Of a DNA stretch of 64,000 nt, positions 47,248 to 57,306 are shown one piece after another. A program made the position numbers and the translations under genes. Each line of letters begins with the position of its first letter. The first letter of the stretch is position 1. A model generated the notes under the pieces. It did not search any database and was not told where the DNA came from. It was given only the letters and a program-made list of their open reading frames with translations. This DNA is from Nostoc linckia FACHB-104 (GTDB lineage: Bacteria; Cyanobacteriota; Cyanobacteriia; Cyanobacteriales; Nostocaceae), in the NCBI RefSeq assembly GCF_014696615.1, contig NZ_JACJQJ010000046.1, forward strand, positions 1-64,000, given 5' to 3'.

Positions 47248-48744
47248 ATGACACCCTCCGAAGCCGCAATTTTAGAGCAAACCACTGCTACTGAAGCAGC
47301 ATCAGAAATTGATAAAAAAGCCTTGCTTCAGGAAGTTCTGGAAGCATATCCTGACAAAGCCAAGAAAAAACGGGAAAAGCACCTGAACGTTTACGAAGCA
47401 GGCAAGTCCGATTGTGGTGTTAAGTCCAACATCAAATCTGTTCCTGGTACAATGACCACCCGTGGTTGCGCCTATGCAGGCTCCAAAGGTGTGGTCTGGG
47501 GGCCAATCAAAGATATGATCCACATCAGTCACGGCCCTGTTGGTTGCGGTTATTACTCCTGGTCTGGTCGTCGTAACTACTACATTGGTACCACTGGCAT
47601 TGACAGCTTTGGCACGATGCAGTTTACCTCCGATTTCCAAGAACGGGACATCGTATTTGGTGGCGACAAAAAACTTGCCAAGCTCATCGATGAAATTGAA
47701 GAATTATTCCCCCTGAATCGTGGGATTTCCATTCAATCAGAATGCCCCATCGGTCTAATTGGGGATGACATCGAAGCTGTTGCTAAGAAGAAAGCAAAAG
47801 ATACTGGCAAGACTGTTGTTCCCGTGCGTTGCGAAGGCTTCCGGGGTGTGTCTCAGTCCCTCGGACACCACATTGCGAACGATACCATTCGTGACTGGGT
47901 ATTCCCTAAAGCTGACAAAGCCAAGAAAGAAGGCACTCTCGGATTTGAGCCTAGCCCCTATGATGTGGCAATCATTGGTGACTACAACATCGGTGGTGAT
48001 GCTTGGTCTAGCCGTATCCTGTTAGAAGAAATCGGCTTGCGCGTTGTGGCTCAGTGGTCTGGAGACGGTACTCTACATGAAATGATGCTCACCCCCAGCG
48101 TAAAACTGAACCTAGTTCACTGCTACCGCTCCATGAACTACATCTCCCGTCACATGGAAGAAGCTTATGGTATTCCCTGGTTAGAATATAACTTCTTCGG
48201 CCCCACCAAAATTGCTGAGTCCCTGCGGGAAATTGCCTCCAAGTTTGATGAAACCATTCAGGCAAAAGCAGAAGAAGTCATCGCTAAATACGAAGCGCAA
48301 ACCAAAGCAGTACTCGATAAATATCGCTCTCGCTTAGAAGGAAAAACAGTTGCTCTCATGGTGGGTGGTTTACGTCCCCGTCACGTTGTTCCAGCCTTTG
48401 AAGACCTCGGCATGAAGCTAGTCGGTACAGGCTACGAATTCGGTCACAACGATGACTATAAACGTACTACTCACTATGTTGAGAATGGCACATTAATTTA
48501 CGATGACGTGTCTGCATACGAGTTTGAGCAATTCGTTAAAGCACTCCAGCCTGACTTAATCGCCTCTGGTATTAAAGAGAAGTACGTATTCCAGAAAATG
48601 GCACTTCCTTTCCGCCAAATGCACTCGTGGGATTATTCCGGGCCATACCACGGCTACGACGGATTTGCAATTTTTGCCCGTGACATGGATCTTGCCCTCA
48701 ACAGCCCCACTTGGAGCTTAATCGGCGCTCCTTGGAAAAAGTAA
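47248..48744 (+). CDS. nifD: Nitrogenase MoFe protein alpha chain NifD
   Basis: NifD carries FeMo-cofactor. The 498-residue chain has P-cluster Cys residues ([28 protein letters not shown]), the cofactor Cys in [10 protein letters not shown], the nearby [11 protein letters not shown] histidine, and the cofactor His in [12 protein letters not shown]. The gene is uninterrupted: the sequence GGATTATTCCG at 48630-48640 corresponds to the 11-base core used by the nifD element of Anabaena, with one difference. The gap before nifK holds CTCTGC-type repeats (48746-48797). Confidence 0.98.
   Translation: MTPSEAAILEQTTATEAASEIDKKALLQEVLEAYPDKAKKKREKHLNVYEAGKSDCGVKSNIKSVPGTMTTRGCAYAGSKGVVWGPIKDMIHISHGPVGCGYYSWSGRRNYYIGTTGIDSFGTMQFTSDFQERDIVFGGDKKLAKLIDEIEELFPLNRGISIQSECPIGLIGDDIEAVAKKKAKDTGKTVVPVRCEGFRGVSQSLGHHIANDTIRDWVFPKADKAKKEGTLGFEPSPYDVAIIGDYNIGGDAWSSRILLEEIGLRVVAQWSGDGTLHEMMLTPSVKLNLVHCYRSMNYISRHMEEAYGIPWLEYNFFGPTKIAESLREIASKFDETIQAKAEEVIAKYEAQTKAVLDKYRSRLEGKTVALMVGGLRPRHVVPAFEDLGMKLVGTGYEFGHNDDYKRTTHYVENGTLIYDDVSAYEFEQFVKALQPDLIASGIKEKYVFQKMALPFRQMHSWDYSGPYHGYDGFAIFARDMDLALNSPTWSLIGAPWKK
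48630..48640 (+). other. Core-like site of the nifD excision element (unoccupied)
   Basis: GGATTATTCCG inside nifD differs by one base from GGATTACTCCG, the direct-repeat core of the 11-kb nifD element in Anabaena PCC 7120 (from memory). It lies at the codons for WDYSG. Here the gene is continuous, so the site is empty. Confidence 0.5.
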
Positions 48745-48825
48745 TACAGCCTCTTCCTCTGCCTCCTCTGCACCCTCTGCTCCTCTGCTTCCCCACTCCC
48801 TACCTCCCAAACTTGGAGAATACTG

Positions 48826-50364
48826 ATGGCTCAACACGATGTAAACAAGATTAAGGATCACGCCGAACTTTTCCAACAGCAGGAATACCAAGAGCTATTT
48901 CAAGCCAAAAAAGAGTTTGAATGTGGACATGAATCTGAAGAAGTTACCCGGATTGCTGAGTGGACAAAGACCTGGGAATATCGCGAAAAGAACTTTGCCC
49001 GTCAAGCTTTAACTGTTAACCCTGCGAAAGCTTGCCAACCTCTGGGATCAATTTTGGCAGCCGTTGGTTTTGAAGGCACACTACCTTTTGTACATGGTTC
49101 TCAAGGCTGCGTTGCATATTTCCGCAGTCACTTGACCCGCCACTTCAAAGAACCGTTTTCTGCCGTATCCTCCTCCATGACGGAAGATGCAGCCGTATTC
49201 GGTGGTCTGAAGAACCTGATTGAAGGTTTAGCAGTTTCCTACAACTTATATAAGCCCAAAATGATTGCTGTCTGCACTACCTGTATGGCAGAAGTAATTG
49301 GGGATGACTTGCAAGCCTTTATTAGAACTGCTAAGGAAGAAGGTGCTGTTCCTGAAGACTTCCCTGTTCCCTATGCTCACACTCCCAGCTTTGTTGGTTC
49401 CCACATTTTGGGTTACGACAACATGATGAAGGGGATTCTGTCAAATTTGACAGCCGGTAAGAAGAAAGAAACCACCAACGGCAAAATCAACTTTATTCCT
49501 GGGTTTGAAACCTACATTGGCAACCTCCGCGAAATTAAGCGGATTGCTAATGTGATGGGAATTGACTATACCTTGTTAGCAGATAACTCAGAATACTTGG
49601 ATTCTCCGAATAATGGTACATATAATATGTATCCTGGTGGAACCAAGCTAGAAGATGCAGCTGATTCTATCAATGCTGAAGCGACGATCGCACTCCAAGC
49701 TTACGCCACCACTAAAACTCGTGAGTACATCGAACACGAATGGCATCAAAAGACCTACGTTAACCGTCCCGTCGGCATTCGTGGTACTGATGAATTCTTG
49801 ATGAAACTGTCGGCGTTAACCGGTAAGCCCATTCCCCAAGAATTAGAAGATGAACGGGGACGCGCAGTGGATGCGTTGACCGATTCTCAAGCATGGTTGC
49901 ACGGTAAGCGGGTGGCAATGTATGGCGATCCCGATTTAGTGATTGGTTTGACTCAATTCCTATTAGAAGTAGGTGCAGAACCAGTCCACATCCTGGTCAG
50001 CAACAGCAACGAACATTTTGAGGCAGAACTACGCGCCTTACTCGACTCTAGCCCCTTTGGTCAAGGTGCGACAATTCACGGTGGACGCGACCTCTGGCAT
50101 ATGCGTTCCTTACTATTTACAGAACCCGTAGACCTGCTCATCGGTAACTCCTACGGTAAGTACCTCTGGCGCGACACCAAAACCCCATTTGTGCGGATTG
50201 GCTACCCCATTTTTGACCGCCATCACCTGCACCGCTACGCCACCTACGGCTACCAAGGCACAATCAACCTACTCAACTGGATTGTCAACACACTTCTGGA
50301 TGAGTTGGATCGCAACACCATCATTCCATCTAAGACCGATATTTCCTATGACTTGATTCGGTAA
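48826..50364 (+). CDS. nifK: Nitrogenase MoFe protein beta chain NifK
   Basis: NifK pairs with NifD and shares the P-cluster. The 512-residue chain has the ligands in NPAKACQPLGS, VHGSQGCVAYF and CTTCMAEVIGDD, and FVGSHILGYDNMMKG. It has normal length. It follows nifD by 81 bases, largely repeat sequence. Confidence 0.98.
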   Translation: MAQHDVNKIKDHAELFQQQEYQELFQAKKEFECGHESEEVTRIAEWTKTWEYREKNFARQALTVNPAKACQPLGSILAAVGFEGTLPFVHGSQGCVAYFRSHLTRHFKEPFSAVSSSMTEDAAVFGGLKNLIEGLAVSYNLYKPKMIAVCTTCMAEVIGDDLQAFIRTAKEEGAVPEDFPVPYAHTPSFVGSHILGYDNMMKGILSNLTAGKKKETTNGKINFIPGFETYIGNLREIKRIANVMGIDYTLLADNSEYLDSPNNGTYNMYPGGTKLEDAADSINAEATIALQAYATTKTREYIEHEWHQKTYVNRPVGIRGTDEFLMKLSALTGKPIPQELEDERGRAVDALTDSQAWLHGKRVAMYGDPDLVIGLTQFLLEVGAEPVHILVSNSNEHFEAELRALLDSSPFGQGATIHGGRDLWHMRSLLFTEPVDLLIGNSYGKYLWRDTKTPFVRIGYPIFDRHHLHRYATYGYQGTINLLNWIVNTLLDELDRNTIIPSKTDISYDLIR

Positions 50365-50462
50365 TTAATGGGCATAGGGCATAGGGCATGGGGCATTGGG
50401 CATTTCTCCCCTGCATCCTCTGCCCCCTCTGCTTCCTCTGCTGTCCTTATAAATTGCCCGCT

Positions 50463-50750
50463 ATGAGTACTATCATCCACAGCCGCGATCGCTTCGATAT
50501 TCTCTTTCCCTTACGCCAATGGGTGAATCAAATTCAAGTATGCGATCGCAATACCGCCCATCTCATTTGCCAAGTTATTCCCTGTTGTTGTCCTTTTGAA
50601 CGCAACGTTAAATTTTTCGGACACACTTTTCATATTCCCCCACTCTGCAAATTAAATCCCCTCTACGACGAATTTGTAGCTTTACGCTTCCGCAGCCTCT
50701 CCTACCTCGCAGATGAGTGTGCTGAAGATATAACCAAATACATTTGCTAG
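50463..50750 (+). CDS. Mo-dependent nitrogenase C-terminal family protein
   Basis: A 95-residue protein of the Mo-nitro_C family (PF06967 type), with SRDRFDILFPLRQWVNQIQV, IPCCCPFERNVKFFGHTFHIPPLCKLNPLYDEFVALRFRSLSYLADECAEDI. Its function is unknown; it commonly lies between nifK and nifE in heterocystous strains. The start is ATG at 50463; an upstream frame would translate repeat DNA (50405-50440, CCTCTGC type). Confidence 0.88.
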   Translation: MSTIIHSRDRFDILFPLRQWVNQIQVCDRNTAHLICQVIPCCCPFERNVKFFGHTFHIPPLCKLNPLYDEFVALRFRSLSYLADECAEDITKYIC

Positions 50751-50854
50751 TTATTTATTCTCCACACCCCTTTGCATTAAAAAATTTCAATTCCTCCTCT
50801 CTGCGCCTCTGCGTCTCTGCGTGAACCAAATTCTTATCACCAACTGCTAAACTC

Positions 50855-53554
50855 ATGAAAATCACCCAAGGCAAAATTAACGAGCTGCTGAGTGAGCCAG
50901 GATGCGAACACAATCACCACAAGCATGGGCAGAAGAAAAATAAATCTTGTCACCAACAAGCCCAACCCGGTGCGGCTCAAGGAGGTTGTGCCTTTGACGG
51001 AGCATCAATCGCCCTAGTCCCCATTACCGATGTTGCTCATTTAGTCCACGGGCCTATCGCTTGTTCTGGTAACTCTTGGGGTGGTCGTAGTAGTCTTTCC
51101 TCTGGTTCTCATCTCTACAAAATGGGTTTTACAACCGACCTCAATGAGAACGATATTATTTTCGGTGGGGAAAAAAAGCTGTATAAGGCAATTTTGGAAG
51201 TACAGCAACGCTATCAACCCGCAGCAGTTTTTGTTTACTCCACTTGTGTGACGGCGCTGATTGGCGATGATTTAGACGCAGTTTGTGAAGCCGCAGCCAA
51301 GAAAACAGGTACACCTGTAATCCCGGTAAATTCACCTGGTTTTATTGGTAGTAAAAACCTTGGTAATCGTGTCGGTGGGGAAGCCTTACTAGAATACGTT
51401 ATCGGTAGTGCTGAACCAGAATATACAACCCCTTATGATATTAATCTCATTGGTGAGTACAACATTGCAGGCGAATTGTGGGGAGTTCTGCCTTTATTTG
51501 AAAAATTAGGGATTCGAGTTTTAGCAAAAATCACGGGTGATGCTAAGTACAAAGAAGTTCAGTATGCTCACCGTGCCAAACTAAACGTCATGATCTGCTC
51601 CAAAGCCTTGATCAACGTGGCGAGAAAGATGGAAGAACGCTATGGCATTCCCTACATTGAAGAATCTTTCTATGGCGTGGATGACATGAATCGCTGTTTG
51701 CGGAATATTGCTGCTAAAATCGGCGATCAAGCTTTGCAAGAGAGAGTAGAGAAATTAATCGCACAAGAAACTGCTGCGCTAGATATTGCCTTAGCGCCCT
51801 ATCGCGATCGCCTCAAAGGTAAGCGGGTTGTTCTTTATACCGGGGGTGTGAAAAGTTGGTCAATCATCTCGGCGGCGAAAGACTTGGGAATGGAAGTTGT
51901 CGCCACTAGTACCAAGAAAAGTACTGAGGAAGATAAAGCGAGGATCAAAGAATTACTAGGAAAAGATGGCATTGCTATGGAAAAAGGCAACGCCCAAGAA
52001 CTGCTACGGGTGATTGCCCAGACAAAAGCCGATATGCTGATTGCTGGTGGTCGCAATCAATACACTGCCCTCAAAGCCCGCATTCCATTTTTAGATATTA
52101 ATCAAGAACGGCATCATCCCTACGCCGGATATGTAGGCATGGTGGAGATGGCGCGAGAACTGGATGAAGCGCTTTACAGTCCAGTCTGGGCGCAGGTGCG
52201 GAAGCCGGCATTGTGGGAGGAGACAGCAGAGGGAGCAGAGGAAGCAGGGGAGCAGAGGGGGAAAACTGTAATCCAAAATTCTGCAAAGTCGGTTGCAGTC
52301 AATCCTTTAAAGCAAAGTCAACCTTTAGGTGCAGCCTTAGCATTTTTAGGATTGAAGGGCGTAATGCCTTTGTTTCACGGTTCTCAGGGTTGTACTGCCT
52401 TCGCCAAAGTCATGTTAGTGCGGCATTTTCGGGAAGCCATTCCCCTATCCACCACTGCCATGACTGAAGTTACCACTATCTTGGGTGGCGAAGACAATAT
52501 TGAGCAAGCAATCCTGACGCTGGTAGAAAAATCAAAGCCAGAAATCATTGGTCTGTTAACTACTGGACTTACGGAAACCAGAGGGGATGATATGGAAGGC
52601 ATCCTCAGAAGTATCCGCAAACGCCACCCAGAATTATATGATTTGCCGATTGTATTTGCTTCTACACCTGATTTTAAAGGTGCATTGCAGGATGGTTTTG
52701 CTACAGCAGTCGAAAGCATAGTTAAAGAAATTCCCCAACCAGGAGAAACCAGGCTAGACCAAATCAATATTTTGGCAAGTTCTGCATTTACAGCTGGGGA
52801 TGTACAGGAAATTAAAGAGATTGTTGCAGCCTTTGGGCTAAAAGCCATTGTTGTACCTGACCTTTCCGCTTCACTTGACGGTCACTTGGATGATTCTTAC
52901 AGTGCAGTGACAGGTGGCGGGACAACTTTGGCAGAACTCCGACAAATGGGTAGTTCGGTGTTTACCTTAGCACTAGGCGAGAGTGTGCGCGGTGCAGCCG
53001 AGAGTTTGCAACAACGATTTAGCATACCTTACGAGGTATTTCCCCAACTGACTGGGCTAGATGCAGTAGATAACTTCTTGCAAGGACTGGTTGATATCAG
53101 CGGGAATACAGTCCCAGCCAAATACCGCCACCAACGCCGCCAGTTGCAAGATGCGATGCTGGATACTCACTTTTACTTCGGGCGTAAGCGGGTGTCGTTA
53201 GCCCTAGAACCGGATTTACTGTGGTCAACAGTTTGGTTTTTGCAATCAATGGGTGCAGAAATTCAAACCGCAGTCACAACCACAAAGTCGCCGCTGTTAG
53301 AGCAACTCCCTGTAGAGAGTGTCACTATTGGTGATTTGGAGGATTTTGAGCGATTAGCAGTAGGTTCTGACCTGCTGATTACTAATTCTCATGGTAAAGC
53401 GATCGCTCGTCGTCTACACACTTCTTTCTATCGTCTTGGGTTCCCGATTTTTGACCGCTTGGGTAACGGACAGCGTTGTACTGTCGGCTACCGAGGAACC
53501 ATGCAATTGTTGTTTGATATCGGCAACTTATTTTTAGAAGCAGAAGAACATTAG
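50855..53554 (+). CDS. nifEN: Fused FeMo-cofactor scaffold NifE-NifN
   Basis: NifE and NifN form the scaffold where NifB-co matures before transfer to NifDK. Here both are one 899-residue protein. Residues 1-454 are NifE (HHKHG-rich start, [29 protein letters not shown], end VRKPALW). Residues 455-470 ([16 protein letters not shown]) are a linker encoded by 52217-52261, which is the AGAGGAAGCAGGGGAGC-type intergenic repeat. Residues 471-899 are NifN ([31 protein letters not shown]). No start codon with a ribosome site lies near the junction, so a separate NifN is unlikely. Confidence 0.93.
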   Translation: MKITQGKINELLSEPGCEHNHHKHGQKKNKSCHQQAQPGAAQGGCAFDGASIALVPITDVAHLVHGPIACSGNSWGGRSSLSSGSHLYKMGFTTDLNENDIIFGGEKKLYKAILEVQQRYQPAAVFVYSTCVTALIGDDLDAVCEAAAKKTGTPVIPVNSPGFIGSKNLGNRVGGEALLEYVIGSAEPEYTTPYDINLIGEYNIAGELWGVLPLFEKLGIRVLAKITGDAKYKEVQYAHRAKLNVMICSKALINVARKMEERYGIPYIEESFYGVDDMNRCLRNIAAKIGDQALQERVEKLIAQETAALDIALAPYRDRLKGKRVVLYTGGVKSWSIISAAKDLGMEVVATSTKKSTEEDKARIKELLGKDGIAMEKGNAQELLRVIAQTKADMLIAGGRNQYTALKARIPFLDINQERHHPYAGYVGMVEMARELDEALYSPVWAQVRKPALWEETAEGAEEAGEQRGKTVIQNSAKSVAVNPLKQSQPLGAALAFLGLKGVMPLFHGSQGCTAFAKVMLVRHFREAIPLSTTAMTEVTTILGGEDNIEQAILTLVEKSKPEIIGLLTTGLTETRGDDMEGILRSIRKRHPELYDLPIVFASTPDFKGALQDGFATAVESIVKEIPQPGETRLDQINILASSAFTAGDVQEIKEIVAAFGLKAIVVPDLSASLDGHLDDSYSAVTGGGTTLAELRQMGSSVFTLALGESVRGAAESLQQRFSIPYEVFPQLTGLDAVDNFLQGLVDISGNTVPAKYRHQRRQLQDAMLDTHFYFGRKRVSLALEPDLLWSTVWFLQSMGAEIQTAVTTTKSPLLEQLPVESVTIGDLEDFERLAVGSDLLITNSHGKAIARRLHTSFYRLGFPIFDRLGNGQRCTVGYRGTMQLLFDIGNLFLEAEEH
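52217..52261 (+). repeat. Intergenic-type repeat forming the nifE-nifN linker
   Basis: The AG-rich sequence is the reverse complement in kind of the CCTCTGCTTCCTCTGC repeats between nifD and nifK (48746-48797) and before the Mo-nitro_C gene (50405-50440). It stays in frame and has no stop. Confidence 0.8.
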
Positions 53555-53607
53555 TTGACTGTTGACCGTTGACTGTTGACTGTGGATTTATAGTTGGAGG
53601 ACAAATT

Positions 53608-54012
53608 ATGAAAATTGCTTTTACAACTAGCGACCAAATTCATATTAATGCTCATTTTGGTTGGGCGAAAAAAATTGATGTCTATGAAGTTTCACCAGAG
53701 GGGTATCAGTTTCTCAATACTCTGAAATTTGATGGCGACCTCAAAGAAGATGGTAATGAGGATAAATTAGTTCCCAAAATTGAAGCTTTAGCTGATTGCA
53801 CAATTGTTTATGTATCAGCAATTGGCGGCAGTGCGGCGGCTCGGTTAATTAAGAACCGCATTACACCAATTAAAGCTAGGTCTGAAGATGACAAAATTAC
53901 TGACCTTCTGGATCAGTTAGTCCAGACTTTGAAAAGCAGTCCTCCACCTTGGTTGCGGAAAGCTTTACAACAAAAATCATCAAATTTTGCAGAAGAGGAA
54001 GTAGGTGTATGA
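53608..54012 (+). CDS. nifX: Cofactor carrier NifX
   Basis: NifX binds NifB-co or precursor clusters and passes them to NifEN. The 134-residue protein has KIAFTTSDQIHINAHFGWAKKIDVYEV and TIVYVSAIGGSAAARLI, the same fold as the NifB C-terminal domain. GGAGG eight bases before ATG 53608 fixes the start; an upstream frame is repeat sequence GTTGACT. Its stop overlaps the next start. Confidence 0.92.
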   Translation: MKIAFTTSDQIHINAHFGWAKKIDVYEVSPEGYQFLNTLKFDGDLKEDGNEDKLVPKIEALADCTIVYVSAIGGSAAARLIKNRITPIKARSEDDKITDLLDQLVQTLKSSPPPWLRKALQQKSSNFAEEEVGV

Positions 54013-54485
54013 GTTCAACTGAAATTGTTAATCAAACCGTTAGTAACGAAGCTTTAAATTCTCTCTTTGTCCAAGAGTTAGTTAGACAAATTCGCGCTCA
54101 AGATTCTTATGGATTTTATCGCAATTGGTCAGATGAATTAATTCTTAAACCTTATATTGTTAGCAAGCAAGCTAAACGCCAAATTTCTGTAGAGGGTGAT
54201 GTTGAACCCGCTACCAAAGCCAGAATTATGTCATTCTATCGCGCGATCACCGCCCAAATTGAGCAGAAAACTGGTTCGTTATCCCAAGTGGTTCTCGATT
54301 TGAGTCATGAAGGTTTTGGCTGGGTGTTGGTTTTTTCTGGTCGTTTGTTGCTAGTATCTAGAACCTTACGCGATGCTCAACGTTTCGGCTTTGATTCTCT
54401 AGAAAAGTTAGCATCCGAGGGCGAGAAACTCACACAAAAAGGCATTGAATTAGCAGAAAAATACACTGAAGTCACCAAAATATAG
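54009..54485 (+). CDS. NifX-associated nitrogen fixation protein (DUF269)
   Basis: A 158-residue member of the NifX-associated family (PF03270 type). The core is LVRQIRAQDSYGFYRNWSDELILKPYI, followed by LSHEGFGWVLVFSGRLLLVSRTLRDAQRFGF. Its exact role is unknown, but it is nearly always beside nifX. The start ATG at 54009 overlaps the nifX stop. Confidence 0.9.
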   Translation: MSSTEIVNQTVSNEALNSLFVQELVRQIRAQDSYGFYRNWSDELILKPYIVSKQAKRQISVEGDVEPATKARIMSFYRAITAQIEQKTGSLSQVVLDLSHEGFGWVLVFSGRLLLVSRTLRDAQRFGFDSLEKLASEGEKLTQKGIELAEKYTEVTKI

Positions 54486-54515
54486 GTAATAAGCAGGCAA
54501 GAAACGGAGAAACTT

Positions 54516-54752
54516 ATGGTGCCATCAGCAGAAACAGATTGTGTAAATCAACAAGCTATTGAAGACTTAAAACTACAAATTAAAAAGCTGAATAGTAAAG
54601 CTGGTCAATTGAAGATGGATCTTCATGATTTAGCTGAAGGCTTGCCAACTGATTACCAAAATTTAACAGCTTTAGCAGCCGAAACTTACGAAATTTACCG
54701 TCATTTAGATGAACTGAAATCTCAGCTTAAAAATTTGGAGAAAAAATCATGA
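54516..54752 (+). CDS. CCE_0567 family metalloprotein
   Basis: A 78-residue, mainly helical protein (LKLQIKKLNSKAGQLKMDLHDLAEGLPTD and YEIYRHLDELKSQLKNLEKK) of the Rop-like CCE_0567 family. It is found in nif clusters; a structure of the Cyanothece homologue suggests a metal-binding helical hairpin. The stop overlaps the nifW start (ATGA). Confidence 0.85.
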   Translation: MVPSAETDCVNQQAIEDLKLQIKKLNSKAGQLKMDLHDLAEGLPTDYQNLTALAAETYEIYRHLDELKSQLKNLEKKS

Positions 54753-55066
54753 CATGGGACGTTGAACAATTCAATCAACTTGTAAATGCAGAAGAATACT
54801 TCGAGTTTTTTCAACTTCCTTATGAGCCTAAAGTTGTCCAAGTTAACCGTCTACATATTTTGAAGCGTTTTTCTCAATCTATTCAAGAGATTGATGCTCA
54901 TAATTCAGAACTAAGCCAAGCTGAGAAACTCGATTTATACTGTACAGCACTTAAACAAGCTTACGAAGTTTTCCTCAGTTCTACACCTCTAGAACAAAAA
55001 CTGTTCAAGGTGTTTAAGCACAAGCCTAACAATATCGTCATGCTGACAGAAATTGCAACCAGCTAG
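54749..55066 (+). CDS. nifW: Nitrogenase stabilising protein NifW
   Basis: NifW helps stabilise or protect the MoFe protein. The 105-residue protein begins MTWDVEQFNQLVNAEEYFEFFQLPYEPKVV and ends FKVFKHKPNNIVMLTEI, with normal length. It overlaps the gene before and is followed 12 bases later by hesA. Confidence 0.93.
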   Translation: MTWDVEQFNQLVNAEEYFEFFQLPYEPKVVQVNRLHILKRFSQSIQEIDAHNSELSQAEKLDLYCTALKQAYEVFLSSTPLEQKLFKVFKHKPNNIVMLTEIATS

Positions 55067-55078
55067 GAGAAATCAACA

Positions 55079-55882
55079 GTGGTAAACCTCTCGCCTAATG
55101 AATTAGAACGTTACCGTCGCCAAATCATGCTCCCAGGTTTTGGCAAAGAAGCACAGCAGCGACTTAAATCTGCAACAGTAGTGGTTACAGGTGTGGGAGG
55201 ATTAGGCGGTACAGCAGCACTTTACCTGGCGGTAGCGGGTGTAGGAAAGCTGATTCTAGTTCGAGGCGGTGAGTTGCGGCTAGATGACATGAATCGCCAA
55301 ATTCTCATGAGTGACGATTGGGTAGGTAAGCCGCGCGTGTTTAAAGCCAAAGAACGGCTAGAGGATATCAACCCAGATGTGGAAGTCGAAGCCATATTTG
55401 ATTACGTTACGCCGGATAATGTCGATTCCTTAGTTCAATCTGCCGATGTTACGCTTGACTGCGCCCACAATTTTGTGGAACGCGATTTATTGAATGCAGC
55501 TTGCGTGCGTTGGCGTAAGCCGATGGTAGAAGCGGCGATGGATGGAATGGAGGCTTACCTGACGACAATTGTTCCTGGCGTGACACCTTGTTTATCTTGC
55601 CTATTTCCCGAAAAACCAGAATGGGATCGGCGCGGCTTTGGCGTGCTGGGTGCAGTTTCTGGAACCCTTGCCTGTTTAACAGCACTAGAAGCAATTAAGT
55701 TGATTACTGGATTTAGCCAGCCACTGTTATCGCAACTATTAACAATGGATTTACACCAGATGGCATTTGCCAAGCGTCGTTCCTACCGCGATCGCAATTG
55801 TCCAGTTTGCGGTACTCATTCTCTCCATTATCCTCACCCCCTACAGCTGAGTCACTTTGCCTTAGCCAGTGCTGAGTTCTGA
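55079..55882 (+). CDS. hesA: HesA, ThiF/MoeB-like protein
   Basis: HesA belongs to the E1-like adenylating family and is linked to nitrogen fixation in heterocystous strains; it is thought to help molybdenum or sulfur supply. The 267-residue protein has the nucleotide loop VVVTGVGGLGGTAALYLA, DDMNRQILM, and two CxxC pairs (CLSC, CPVC) for zinc. The start is GTG at 55079. It is followed by GAGTTCT and CCCCAGTCCCCAATC repeats (55877-55965). Confidence 0.93.
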   Translation: MVNLSPNELERYRRQIMLPGFGKEAQQRLKSATVVVTGVGGLGGTAALYLAVAGVGKLILVRGGELRLDDMNRQILMSDDWVGKPRVFKAKERLEDINPDVEVEAIFDYVTPDNVDSLVQSADVTLDCAHNFVERDLLNAACVRWRKPMVEAAMDGMEAYLTTIVPGVTPCLSCLFPEKPEWDRRGFGVLGAVSGTLACLTALEAIKLITGFSQPLLSQLLTMDLHQMAFAKRRSYRDRNCPVCGTHSLHYPHPLQLSHFALASAEF

Positions 55883-55968
55883 GTTCTGAGTTCTGAGTAA
55901 TAATTTCTTCCTCTGCTCCCCAATCCCCAGTCCCCAATCCCCAGTCCCCAATCCCCAGTCCCCAAATT

Positions 55969-56340
55969 ATGACTCTCACATTAACAGAAGCAGCAGAATT
56001 CCGTCTGCGTACCTTTCTTTTAGCCTCAAATAAAGATGAAAATGCTACTCAACGCGGTATCCGTGTTGCTGTTGAGGATGGCGGTTGTAGTGGTTATCAA
56101 TATGCCATCAAAGTTATCAACGCTCCCCAAGCCGATGACATAGTGATGCAGCAAGGTAAGTTACGCATCTACGTTGATTCAAAAAGTGCGCCATTACTAG
56201 AAGGCGTTGTGGTTGATTTTGTCGATGGCTTACTAGAAAGCGGATTTAAGTTTAGCAATCCCAACGCTACTGATACCTGTGGTTGTGGGAAATCATTCCA
56301 AGCAGGTAATTGTTCTCCTGCTGGCGTACCTTGTAGCTGA
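55969..56340 (+). CDS. hesB: HesB, IscA-like Fe-S carrier
   Basis: HesB (nif IscA) is an A-type carrier that delivers Fe-S clusters to nitrogenase proteins. The 123-residue protein has the Cys pair motif GGCSGYQY and the C-terminal CGCGKSF, the expected cluster ligands. It lies between hesA and fdxH as in other heterocystous strains. Confidence 0.95.
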   Translation: MTLTLTEAAEFRLRTFLLASNKDENATQRGIRVAVEDGGCSGYQYAIKVINAPQADDIVMQQGKLRIYVDSKSAPLLEGVVVDFVDGLLESGFKFSNPNATDTCGCGKSFQAGNCSPAGVPCS

Positions 56341-56376
56341 TTACTGAAACCTTTATTTATTTTGGAGGATATGACA

Positions 56377-56676
56377 ATGACAACTTTTCAAGTGAGATTG
56401 ATCAATAAAAAGCGATCGCTCGACATTAGCATTCCTGTTGATGAAAATACCACAATTCTAGATGCTGCTGAAGCACAAGACTTAGAGTTACCCTTTTCCT
56501 GTCGCTCTGGTTCTTGCTCTAGTTGCGTCGCCAAAGTAGTTGAAGGTGAAGTCGATCAATCGGAACAGGTATTTCTCGATGATGAGCAGATGGCGAAAGG
56601 ATTTATTGTCCTCTGTGTTACCTACCCCCGTTCTGACTGCACGATTCGCACTCACCAAGAACCTTATTTAGTCTGA
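56377..56676 (+). CDS. fdxH: Heterocyst [2Fe-2S] ferredoxin FdxH
   Basis: FdxH is the plant-type ferredoxin that donates electrons to nitrogenase in heterocysts. The 99-residue protein has CRSGSCSSC and a later CVTYPRSDC, so all four cluster Cys are present. ATG 56377 is used because GGAGG lies eight bases upstream, giving the normal length; ATG 56371 is too close to it. Confidence 0.95.
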   Translation: MTTFQVRLINKKRSLDISIPVDENTTILDAAEAQDLELPFSCRSGSCSSCVAKVVEGEVDQSEQVFLDDEQMAKGFIVLCVTYPRSDCTIRTHQEPYLV

Positions 56677-56786
56677 GTTATGAGTGCTGAGTTCTGAGTT
56701 ATTAGTTGTTCCCTTTTTACCCTTTCCCTTTCACCTTTTCCCCAATCCTCAATCCCCAATCCCTAATAATTCGGGAAAATTACACT

Positions 56787-57083
56787 ATGGCAATACTTAC
56801 TGGTTTAACCTTTGGGGGACAAGCCTGGACACCCCAATTTGTTCAAGATATTAACCAAGACAAATGCATTGGCTGTGGTAGATGTTTTAAAGCTTGTGGT
56901 CGGAATGTGCTAATCCTGCAAGCATTAAATGAAGATGGTGAGTTAGTAGAAGATGAGGAGAATGAAGAAATCGAGCGTAAAGTTATGTCGATCATTCATC
57001 CTGAATATTGTATTGGCTGTCAAGCTTGTGCTAGGACTTGTCCAAAAAATTGTTACACCCACAGTCCACTTGAACAAAATTAA
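56787..57083 (+). CDS. fdxB: Nif-specific ferredoxin III FdxB
   Basis: A 98-residue ferredoxin with two four-Cys motifs, [15 protein letters not shown] and [15 protein letters not shown], separated by an acidic insert ([15 protein letters not shown]). It matches nif-specific ferredoxin III. ATG 56787 is chosen because the frame upstream is repeat DNA. It is the last gene of the rightward nif cluster. Confidence 0.9.
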   Translation: MAILTGLTFGGQAWTPQFVQDINQDKCIGCGRCFKACGRNVLILQALNEDGELVEDEENEEIERKVMSIIHPEYCIGCQACARTCPKNCYTHSPLEQN

Positions 57084-57306
57084 TATAGTTTTATTTGGCA
57101 GCTTGACAAGCACAAAATTACCAAGAGGATGTGTAAATTAAGTTTTCTGCAAAGTGTTTTAGCCAATTCAGTGAGGTGCTTTTCTGACTGAATAAATTGC
57201 AGAAATTAGCTCATCCAATTTCTAGAACCTAGAGAAGGTCAGATTCTTCCTCCTCTATTTCTTCTTCCCACTCTGCTTATGCAGCAATAGGATGATTTAT
57301 TTCTTG

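Noticed and set aside
52091-52286. Antisense frames across the nifE-nifN junction
   Set aside because: Arise from the same repeat read backwards; the forward frame has NifE and NifN homology on both sides.
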